This document shows, piece after piece, positions 48,401 to 60,400 of a stretch of 64,000 nt of DNA. The notes under the pieces are model-generated. The model was not told where the DNA came from. It searched no databases and was given only the letters and a program-made list of their open reading frames with translations. The translations under genes were made by a program, and so were the position numbers. The first letter of the stretch is position 1; each line of letters starts with the position of its first letter. Source of the DNA: Lytechinus variegatus (taxonomy: Eukaryota; Echinodermata; Echinoidea; Temnopleuroida; Toxopneustidae); NCBI RefSeq assembly GCF_018143015.1, contig NC_054758.1, positions 8,478,501 through 8,542,500 of the forward strand, written 5' to 3'.

Positions 48401-51400
48401 ATCACTTACTTAAAGATACAGTTGATTGACTCTGGGACTATGACAAGAGTCAACCACCCAAATTCCTTTTATTATATACAAGCTGAATGGTTACTAGGGG
48501 TTAACACTAAATAGACTTACAGTCGCATTGTGACACTTGGGTTGTGCCAGTGGCAATGCATTGCAACAATTAACATTCAATTCAGAACAAGAGAGAGTGA
48601 TACAATAGCGACATGAGTATACAACAGACACAAAGGCTATGAAAGTGGAGACCTTCATTGTGAAGATTCGCACAGGCGTGAAGCCAGATCACTGACAGTG
48701 AAAGAGTAAGCTATCTATGTAATGTGTGTACAAACAAGCAACATGGCCACTGGACATAGGGCAATGGGCAAAGCCAAAAATCCTAACGACTAAAAACCAA
48801 ACGGACTAAGAGTAAGAATCTCACCAAAACGATCTAGTAGCTTCCTGAAGACATACAAAAACCACATATAGTAATTAAGAATGAGTAAATGATATAGGAA
48901 CAAGAATAAAATAGATAACAAGCAGAGCTCTGTGGGAGGTCAACCACCAGGCGCGCGCACCCCACAAAAAAAATTTAAGCTCACGCTGCGTGGGCACATT
49001 GTTTGATTTACCAAGTTAATATTGTCTACGTGTATTCCATAATGTTCCATAAACAAATGTATTCAGAATGCCCAGATTCTAGGTCTAATCTAAAACAACA
49101 TGCGCAATAGCCTGCAGGCATGTTCTTTTTTTCAAAATTTACTTAAATTATTCAGGTTCACTTCAGAATATCAATAATTGTCTGCTCACGCTTCACGATC
49201 GGCTTATTAATGATACCCAATTAACTAATAGTTAATTGGGTATCATTAATAAGCCGATCGTGAAGCGTGAGATTTTAGACCTAAAACTTATATAGTATAT
49301 AAGTTTTAGGTTCTCGCCCTTCGCGCTCGCATCAATTGTTTAGTGACATACCTATCCCATTTATTAATACAGAAGTGCTTAGAATTCCCATTTTTAGGTC
49401 GGAATGTCAAAAAAATTTGCTCGCACTCGAGCTAGTTACATACGAATCTTGTTCAGGATCACATATAACATTGCCCAGAATACTAAATTTTAAAGACAAA
49501 ATACATGAAAGTAAAAAGAAATCGCTCGCGTTTCGCGCTCGCACTTTTTATAAGGCTTTTCAGATTATTTCATGTTTATGTTGTTTTATAAAAATAAAAT
49601 TAAGAAGTGACTGATCGGGGAAAATATAGGTGAGGGTAATTTCGGGCCCCGTCACCTATTGGCAAAAGTCGTATCCGCCCCTGTGACACATACACACACA
49701 CACTCGAAAAAATGGCCGGCGCCCCCCCCCCCTTAAAAAGCAAGAACCCCCTAGTGCCCCCCCCCCATAAAAAAATCCTAGCTACGCCACTGCCTGCTTC
49801 ATCGTCAGAAGACTAATCCACTGGGCCACAACGTCCAGCATAAAAAAAACATTCCGAGCATTTTTGTAATCATTAAAAACAGATTAACATTGTAATCACT
49901 AGGCGTAACGATCAATAAAACATTTATATTCTTTATCACCATTTTTATCATGATCTTTGTTTGGGATTTTTATGATCATATTTCTATTTTTATTACCAAC
50001 AGAAGCTCTAATGACATCCCCTTCAATACAAATCCTATTATCTGGAGGTTACTCGCACCCGGTGACAGCCAACACACTTAACCCCTGCATCTTTAAACCA
50101 TTTGCATTGGCAGCATTTGCTCAGAGAAAAATCGAAATTAAGTGTATGCTTGATCCGGGCGCCTATTCTTAAATCAATACATGCTTTGGCCACAACACAC
50201 ACGTGTATCATCCTTTGTTATTTTATCACTGCATAATATCCTGTTATCTTGCAAGGACAACATCGTTCTTGTTACCAACATGAATTAATTTAATTTTCGG
50301 AAATACGAACCTTATTTAATTTTCGGATTAACGAACCTTATTTCGTTTTCGGACTAACGAACCTTCGGTATTACGAACCTTATTTCGTTTTCGGACTAAC
50401 GAACCTTCGGAATTACGAACCTCATTTCGTGTTCGGATTAACGAACCTTCAAAATTAGGAACCTTCGGAATTACGAACCTCATTTCGTTTTCAGACTAAC
50501 GAACCTTCGGATTAACGAACCTTATTTCGTTTTCGGACTAACGAACCTTCGGAATTACGAACCTCATTTCGTGTTCGGATGAACGAACCTTCAAAATTAG
50601 GAACCTTCGGAATTACGAACCTCATTTCGTTTTCAGACTAACGAACCTTCGGAATTACGAACCTCATTTCGTTTTCGGATTAACGAACCTTCGGAATTAC
50701 GAACCTCATTTCTTGTTCGGATTAACGAAGTTTCAGAAATACGAATGTATGCGCCCCTATACGTATATACAACGTGTACACATCAGATTCTCACATTCCC
50801 AAATAACACAATTAATTAAACCATAGAATTATGATGAAAAATCTTTTCGAAGACTCTTTAGTGTCGGTAAATCTCCACCCCCCCCCCCCCGCAAAAATAT
50901 CGTTGTATTTTGTATTGATTTTTAGGATTTTTAGCTACTGAATTCCGGGAAAATAGGTATGAAATTACGAAAGAAGAAGCTGGAGGTCAAATTTATAATA
51001 TATAACGGCTGAAAACCACAAAATTGTCTTTTTAATGGCTTAAAAGAAAACAATGACCACTCCGCTTTGACGCATTGGGATGTAGGACAATAATGGAGTG
51101 GGTTATTTTTTGTTTTTTTTTCTTTGCTTGTCAATCTTTTATAAGCACCCTCATTAAAAAAAGTCGTTTTCAGGGCCTGGTATTTTGTATTTTTAATGCA
51201 GTGACGTACAGACAAGTGAGCGATTAATACACATTATGGTAAATTTACCGAATTGTGTGGCAACATAGTTATGGCACATTTTGGTACTTTGCAAAAATGT
51301 GCAATTCACCAAAATGTTCAACAACGAACGGTCAAATAAATCAGACTATGGTCGTGCCCATAGTTTGGAGTGGGGGCCTAATCAACCGTTTTTCTACCGT

Positions 51401-54400
51401 AAACAACAAAATTAACACTCCGCGCTCCCCTGCCTCTCCTTTGTAGAATTCATAGTGACGCGGACCTCCTTAGACGTAAATAGGCCCTGTATCTGTTAAT
51501 GACTGTACAGGGGCCGTGAAACCGGGGAGCTGGTTGGGGGGCTTCAGCCCCCCACTTTTTTCCAAAAAACCGTGTACAAAAACGTAAAAATGACCATATA
51601 ATTGTGATTTTTAGAATGGTCAGCCCCCCCCCCCCACTTTGAAAACCGTTCCGCGGCCCCTGCTGTACTCTAACTCACTTGTTCTTTCAACTATACCTTT
51701 TGGTTGACTTTTATATTAAGGTATTCCAACCTAAGATCCCAGGGCGAGCAAGGGGGATGTGTTCGACTCAGAACGGTTTACTCAGGACAATGGGAGGGCA
51801 GCGACTGTGCACTAGAACGTGTTCATATTTGCCAGCGTGATTCAGGTAATCTAACGTGAAAATTAATACTCCACACCTTAGGCACGGTGTTATGTTGAGG
51901 GGTTTTCCTTTAATTTTTTTGTTTGACTTCAAAATATTTTGTGAGCCTAGGGAATGCCCCCCCCCCCCCATCTCCGGCGCACTGCCCGTGATCGAGAATA
52001 TCAACTATATCATTTCCCTTTTAATTATACGATTATTACTAGCCTTGAGGGTAACACCAAATATATTGCCCGCAATAAAAGCATATTAGCCCTAGTCTTT
52101 AGACGATTAAGACGAGGGCAATATGGTTCCTTTAACGGCAATGGCCCGTATTATGATAGCAGGTTTAATTTAACCCTAGTCTAAAGTTAACCCTCGTTTA
52201 ACTAAACCTCCTCTAAACCTCACCTCTGGTCTAAGTGTAGTTTTATTATTTTGGTATTCTGATAGCCAGGTTGTAGTAAATATGGGTTAAACCCGGGTTT
52301 AAAAATTCTCTTTTGGAAATAATATTCCTCTTTTAACCAAGACTAGCACCTTTTTGGTAAATTACTTCTGCAAGGATGACTGCAACAAAGTTAAAAAACT
52401 GTCACTAAAGTTCTTCTTCTTCTTCATATATACATGTAAGTACATACCACCTGTAGTGTATTGTCGTACTGTATTGTGGATTTGAATACTGAGTGCTGAG
52501 AATCCACCGGTGAAGTTGTGGTAAAAAAACAAACATATATATAATATTTACATACAAATACAGACTAACATAGTCTGACATGTTGCACCTCACTCTTTAA
52601 TATATTTGCTGAGGTGCTGTCTACGACGTCCTGAGGTAGGGAATTCCATAACCTGGCAGTGGCAGGAAAGAAGGAATTTTTGTAACATTCTGTATTTGCA
52701 AATGGAATCATGGGGGTTTTTTTTAGAATGACCTCGATGTTTGAATGATGAGTGTTTCAGTTGTTGCTGGACGTCTACAAGATTATTAACGATGCGATAC
52801 ATTAGTAGAGTCTTTGCTTGGGGCCCTACGCTCTTGAATGGTTTGCCACTGTAGTTGTCGAAGCATAGCAGAAATGCTGCTTGTAGTTCGGAAGTCGTGA
52901 CAAACATAGCGAGCGTACCTGTGTTGAATCGTTTCAAGATTTCTGATTTTTGTCTGTGTGAATGGGTTCCAGATCTCAGATGCATACTCCATTATTGGCC
53001 TCAGGAGCATCTTGTAACAAATGACCTTAGTGTTTCTTGGACAGCTTGTTAGATTTCTTTGCAGAAAACATCTGGTATTATTTGCTTTCTTGGTAATTGA
53101 GTCTACATGGGCGTTCCAACTGAGATTATCGGTAAAGGTTATGCCGAGGTATTTGGCATTACCTTTTTCTTCCAGAGCTTGGCCGTGGATGAAGTACCTG
53201 TTGTGTGGAAAGATTTTCTTCCTTGTAATGTGTAAAACCTGGCACTTTCCGGGATGGAATGTCATACCCCAGTCCCTCTCCCATTGCTGCAGGGCATCAA
53301 GATCACGCTGCAGATCTTCGGCGTCTTCTCGTAAACTGATCGGATGGTATAGGGCACAGTCGTCAGCAAAAAGACGAACTGAAGAGCCATTGGTCACATA
53401 CTCTGCCAACTCTGGCAAGTCATTTATGTACAGAAGAAAGAGCAAAGGACCGATGACACTCCCCTGCGGTACTCCTGAGAGGACAGGTGCTGGTTCTGAT
53501 GTTGCTCCATCAATAACAACTCGTTGACTACGTTGAGACAAAAAGTCAGCAAGCCAAAGATGTACCTCATTCCTTATACCATAGTATCCAATCTTGTACA
53601 GCAGTCTTTGATGTGGGACTTTGTCAAACGCCTTGGAAAAATCTAACAAGATTGCATCAGTTTGCCCTTTCCTGTCGATTGTTGAAGCTAGATCATCAAC
53701 TACTTTAACTGTGTTACACATGATCTCCTTTTCCGGAAGCCATGTTGGGCATCAGATGATGCAAGTCCAGGTGTTTCATGATGCTGCTACACACAATATG
53801 TTCTAATGTTAGCATACTATAGAGGTGAGTGATACAGGCCTGTAGTTCTCTGGCCGTGATCTATCACCCTTCTTAAAGACAGGGACGATGTTTCCTTTCT
53901 TCCAATCTTCAGGAATGGTACCTTGATTAAGGGAAGCCTGATAGAAGTGAACAAAGATTGGTGTTAACTCAAGTGCAAGTTCTTTCAAGAGCCGCGCTGG
54001 AATCATGTCAGGTCCAGAAGCTTTGTGTGGGTTCAAATCGTGTAGGAGCTTGTAAACCCCTGCTGGTGACACATTAATGGATTCCATACTCTTGTAAGGA
54101 CTGGGTCCTTTCTGTGGTATGCTGGTGATGTCTTCGTTTCCATTGAAAACTGAAGAAAAATGTTTGAGAAGACTAGCTTTAGCAGAACTGTCAGACACCA
54201 TTCCTTTGTTTGGAGAAAATAAAGTGGATACACCATTCTTGTCGCACTTCTTGCTGTTGATGAAACTCCAAAATCTTTTTGGATTTGAGGAGCATTCTGG
54301 GCTCACAATGTTGGTAATGTAGTCACTGTATGCTACTTTACAAGCCTGCTTGCACTCTTTTTGGAGTTTCCTGTATCGCAAAAAATCATGTTTTTTTTCT

Positions 54401-57400
54401 TAAAAATCTGGATTTTATGGAAACTAATTACAACGGTTATGGTGAAAGAAAACCATTCATCACCCATATATGGTAAGACATTTTCATTAAGATTATCTAT
54501 ATTTTTTTAATTACTGAAACATTTCGATCCCAAACCGAGTGACCTGCACAGTTTTATGTGTATCAGTCCCATTTATTGCTTTTCATGTTTGTGAAAAATC
54601 TAAATTGAATAGTTTTCCCTAGCTCACCCACTGTAGACTAAACTCTAGACTCTAGTCCTACTCCTGGATCTAAAACATTAGGTTAAGAGGTTGACATCGT
54701 TATTCTAACTTTAAGGGGAAATTTAGAGAGCTGAGAGTAGTCTTGGGTCTAACATTAGGTCTACAGTTAGATCTAGCCTAGCCCAATTGTTTAGAGAATT
54801 GAACATTATTTCAGTTTTGACCTTTTTTACTTTCCTGAAGCAAAACGTAGTCTAGTGGAGCAATTGAGACCGTTTAAGCTACATATTGGTCTATGCCTAG
54901 AAGAACATTCAGGACTTAGGCTAGCTTAGCCTTTGGATATCTGAATTGTCTTAGACAAAAAAAGGTTTGAACAGTCTCTGTATTGGTTGTTCCGCTGAAC
55001 TATGACAGTCTACGTTGTCGTTGGCCTCTGTCACCAAGGCAATGTGATATGACAGTAATATGTTAGAATTTTGAAATTAAATCCCTAGAAATTTCAGTCT
55101 ACAGTTTCAGATCTGACTATCGCTGCATTGCTTGCCAAGTAACTAGGCCTGGATAAATTTAGAATTAGTCCTAGACATCTCTCAACTCCTATTTTAGGCC
55201 CATATCTATCTGTTTCTTTGAACAGTTTTAATTTTTTTTTTTACATTTTTGGGGACTTGTTTAGGTTTCCAGACCCAGGACTAGAAAGCAGGCCTAAACC
55301 TAGAACAGATCAGTCTTGACTAGACTAGGCTTGGCCTAGAATAAGAAATATTTAGATCTATGCCTAACTTAGTCTGTGCTATCTATTCATTCTAGATTCT
55401 CTATCTAGCCTAGCAGGTAGCCCTAACGTTAGGACTCACTGGCTGATCTAGTCTACTGAGTACTGTATGATCTAGGATCTCTAACGCTGCATATGGCCTA
55501 GATGTAGACTAAATTACTTAAAGTTAGATCATATCTAGACCTAGATCTATATCAATCTAGGTCTACATGTAATATGTCTAGATCTAGAGATTTGTAGTCT
55601 ATAGTAGATCTTCTCATCTAACGTTAGACCTGAAAAAGGAGGTAGGCTAGAGATCTAACGGATTGTTTCTATTACTAGATCTAAAGAGAGGTTTAGCACC
55701 CCCCCCCCCTTATTAACCAGAACAAAACCTACAGCTACATGTAGTTCTCTGTGTAACCAGTTTAATTTACCATTGTCTTAATCTTATTTTGGTGTATGTA
55801 GTTTACAGACACATATGATGATGAATGAGAAAATGTGTCTTGCAGATTATATTACCTCAAGTCAAAACATACAAAAATGTGTTATAAATTTCATGAGCAT
55901 AGGCCTATGTCATAAAATAAGCAGTTCTATCCACAAGATGTGTTTACATACAGCGCGTCCCAAAAAAAATGTCCCTCTGATATGCGGCTAAATAACTTCC
56001 AAAAATAAAAATTATTCTCAATGAAATGTATGGATATAGGAAGCCCATCTCTTGTTCTAACTTCTATAAAAATTTCATTGGTCTCGCTTCAGTGGTTTTG
56101 AATACACAGCCTATTATGTAACAGTGGTGCTTTTCAGCCCATTCCAAGTTTGCATGCATGCAGCACTGCTCTGTGTTCTGCATTTTCTTGCATATCAACC
56201 ACCTTTGACCATTCTGACCAAGGAGATATTAACTCTATCTCCTTGTTCTGACCAAGGAATTCCCTGATCTGACCAGGGAAATCTCCATGATCTAACCAAG
56301 CTCGTCAAATCACAACCTGGAGCATGTTCAGAAGGGCGAAAACAGTATTTGACAGTACATTTCATGTTTGATAAACGGGAGATGCACAATGATTGAGACA
56401 ACAGGTCATGTCTGTTTCATGCATAATTCCAACAATACTGCATCTTTGTTTTAATTTATTTGTTTTGTTAGTAAGCAACTGAGGTCAAGTTTAATAATTC
56501 AATGTAACTTTTTAAAAGAAAAAGTCAAAATTTTCTATGGTAAAAATCCTTTGCGCAAAGGGTGATTAACTTGTGGATTCCCCCTTTTTTCAGCTTATTT
56601 CACCCATCCATCATTCACATCTTCTTTAAAATTGGTGCACTGATTCCCCTTATCAATCATCAAACAAACTTAATTTTTATGTTTCTTGTCCTTCTGAACA
56701 TGCTCAAGTTTATGATTTAATGAGCCTGGATATGATTAGGAAATATCCCTGCTAAGATCCTGGATGTAAGAATGGGGGGTTAACATGCCATAGACAAATG
56801 AAGAAATGCATCAATACTGCAAACTTGGAATGGGCTAAAATGCACCACTGTTACGTAACAGAGTGTGTATTCAAAACCGCTGAAGCGCGACCAATGAAAT
56901 TTTCATAGAAGTTAGATCATGAAATGAGCTTTCTACTTATGAACATTTATCTGAGAATCCTTCCACATTTTAGAATTAATCCAGTCCTATGACAGAGGGA
57001 CATTTTTTTTGGGACGCGCTGTATATGCTGTTACCATGGCAAGACAGTTTCCAACACACACAAATATGTCTTGCAGATCTATACCTTAAACCAATGCGTG
57101 AGCCAACTTTTATAATAATTGGTTGAAAACTAATGAGGGAGTTCAGATTTTCACCTAATATCAATATGCAATATTTTGTTACCATGGCAACACGAATTCT
57201 GATACATACAAAAATATGTCTTGTACATCTTCGACTCAAGACTAATATGTGTTCCAAATTTTATTAACATTGTTTAAAAAAGGATGAAGGAGTTGGAACT
57301 ACAAAATTTTCACCTTATTTTCGTTATTTAATATGTTACCATGGCAAGACGATTTCTGATACTGGCAAAAATGTGTCTTAGACATCTTCACCTCAACATT

Positions 57401-60400
57401 AATGTATGTGCCAATTTTTTAAGAGAATTGTTCAAGTAGTTCAAGTCACAAGATTTTTATCTAACTCTGATATTTGGTTTGTTACCATGGCAACATGATT
57501 TTTTTATAAAATCAAAAAATATGTTTTGCTCTTCTTCACATGAAGACTAATGTTTGTGCCACATTTCCAGAGAATCGATAAAAAGAATGAGGAAGTAGTT
57601 GGAATTTTTGCCATAACATTCCATTACCATGGCAACATAATTTCCGACACCTGCAAAAATGTGTCTTGCAAATCTCCACCCTTTCATGAGAAATGGTAAA
57701 AAAGTGATGTAGTATTTTAAACAAAATTTTGGCCAAAATATGCTGTTATCATAGTAACACATTTGCAGGAAAAAAAAATCTTGCACCTCATTACCTAGAG
57801 ACCAATGTGTGTTCCAAATCTCATGAAAATCGATCAAAAACTGAGGAAGTAGCTCAAAATGCAATATAGGTATAAATTCTTTTAAAAAAATTGTTGGCCA
57901 TGATTTGTTGGATTTAAACCAGGCTTAAAGTACCCCCTGCGCGAGTTTAACTTTTTGAGGATTTATTACACTTAGACCAGGGTTAACTTAAACCTTGCTA
58001 TCATAATACGAAACTTAAACCTAGCTTTAAATATGGCAGTTTATTACTACACAAGGGTTAAGTCAAACCACGCTATCAGAATACGGACCAACATGTTTGA
58101 TGTTTCCCGAAAGCAGACCAAGTCAGTATTTTTATTATCATCCAAATCTCACATCTAGAGCAAAATCATGAAAATTGTCATATTTTACCGTTTAAGAATG
58201 TGATTTGATTTTTTTTCATGTTGAGGAAATTGTGCTTGTAAGCTTAGTTATTGTGACTTATTTGAAATGTAGCTGTATCCGTCAGATTAACATTTATATA
58301 TTGTGCTTCGCGGGTCAACACATGACACGTATCTCTGTCTTCGTTTCCTCAGATGCCCGGATGCGAGACAAAGGTATATTTTACGTAGTCTTTGCATGCA
58401 AAGTCAGTACGCGCAGACAGACCGAGGAAAATACGAATAATATACCTATCTCTTCCGATATTCATAAAATCTTGGGCAACATGGTTTCGTAAATGACCTG
58501 CTCAGGTGTCTGATACGGTAAAATTAACTTTTAAGTATTTCATAGTTTGTTTAATTGCTTGAAATAACAATTTTAAGATATCGAAATATTTTGCTTAGAT
58601 GCATAATTTTTTTTTCATTCAATGGAAAGGTTTCTCAGTTGAAATAAACATCAATTATCATTTTGCAGATCCTCGTTGTTCTTGGCACCAGTACGGGCAA
58701 TCATTCTACCGCTTCATGGGAAATGGGAGAAGTTTTGATTCAGCAAAGACTGAATGCGCGAATATCGGAGGAAGATTGGCGATTATCAGATCAATGGAAA
58801 TTAATGTTAGTAGGATCGAGGTTTTGACGGGGCATGATGTTCTACATAATCTATAATTTTCTTGAAACTATAATATTCGTGTTTGCCCTTTTAAATGAAA
58901 TAAAGTTGCGTTGTGTCAACTCAATTAAGTATTTATCCCAACACTGTCTAAAGAGCAGTCACATGTATTCAGTGAAATTTGTGAATGCCTTGGAGTTTAC
59001 TCTGGTAACGGGTCCTAAAAAATGACCAATAATAATAATAAATAACAAATATAGCGATTGGTGTTCTCACTTCCATTACTTTTGTTTACTTCACCGATAA
59101 TCATGATAATATATCTCCCATATAAAAACGGAGATTGGTTAACATTCTACATAATTATAATTATATCTTGTTGTGAGACTTTTCTCTCATAGAAGTACGA
59201 GTGCATGTTGCATTATATTTGTATGCAGTACAGTGATTGTGGTGAAAAGGATATAAAGTAAAATAGTTACTGTACTTTATTAAAAATTACCAATTTTACC
59301 TCTGATTTTTATTCGATAGCGTGCATGATCAGAATGAATATCTGCGCAATTTTGTCGTGTTTATATAACACTTTTTATCTCTGTCAGTAGCTTAATAATA
59401 TCTAATTTATAAATATGTAAAGTAAGTGCTAAAACAGCCATTTAAAACATAAAGAAGAACATGACCAGGGATGTCTTGAAGGGTGATTTATTTTACAATT
59501 TAGACCAATATGTATTTATTTTACAATTTAGACCAATATGTATTTGTTTTCCTTGTTAATTACACAATTTGTTTCTTAATTTCTCAGACATTTCTAGAAT
59601 CGTTTCTTACACCAGCTCTTTCCTCTCCTCATTGTTACTGGATTGGTTTAAGTCGAAGTTCAGATACTGATCCATTTAGATGGAATGATAGTATTAACTT
59701 GAGGTGAGTGTATTCCTTTTATTTTTCCACATGATTACTAAATTCTTGACGTATGATTTGGAAAAGGGTCGTCGTGTTGAGCTTACATTGATCTGTACCA
59801 ATGCTAAAATGTGGAAAATCTCGAGGATATTACAAATGTATAACTTTAAAAGTGTAAACGTTTTGATACGCACTGTATAATCACCAGCAATAACAATATG
59901 AATCGTTCGCTGTTTTAGATAAACTCGCTGCTTGTAATCTTTCTAGGATCAAAGTTTGGTGTAGGCATGCCAATGCGAATCGTTTACATTAGGAAAAAAG
60001 GTTATGGAACTGTACACTGAATGGAGAACACGGACTCATAATGGAATTATTTATACTTTCAAAACATTGGAATCGGTTGATATAATTACGAATGTAAAAT
60101 TCACCACATCCCGGTACATTCATCATGTTCATGAGGCGTACGTACATGTATACTGTATCTTTTAGCATGTTTAGGACAACTCCCTTTTTAGGACGAAACA
60201 GGCAAGGGGTATGTTTTGTGGTATTTCGATATATTATAATGGATCGGAAATTGGTAAGTCCTAATTTCTTCGAATTTAGAAGACAGTGCATAAGCCCACA
60301 GTGTATTTGTACGCTCTGCGTTTCATTCTGAGACTAACCATTAAGTTTATGATGCCGTAGCAAAGCGGAGTCCCCTAGCCTCTCGAAATGGGATGAATTG

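Larger units (their letters stand above)
43046..50753. mobile_element. TU-like foldback transposon B with minisatellite arms
   Basis: The left end GTTACACTTCGTAATTCCG equals the right end of element A, and the right end (inverted) CGCATACATTCGTA equals A's left end, so B sits in the opposite orientation. Arrays: 43050-43311 and inverted 50297-50748. Both arms carry the ~300-base inner domain (43315-43640 and inverted 49960-50290), so B is more complete than A. The middle holds GCGCGAAGCGCG repeats, C/G-run modules, a truncated LINE and perfect palindromes. No transposase and no clear target duplication were found. Confidence 0.75.

Noticed and set aside
37663-50753. One single 13-kb element bounded by the outermost arrays
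   Set aside because: The perfect duplication TGTTTATGAA at 37653 and 41659 shows the first two arrays form their own unit.
58205-58492. Candidate extra lectin exon
   Set aside because: No lectin motif, and phases 51845 to 58669 already join directly.
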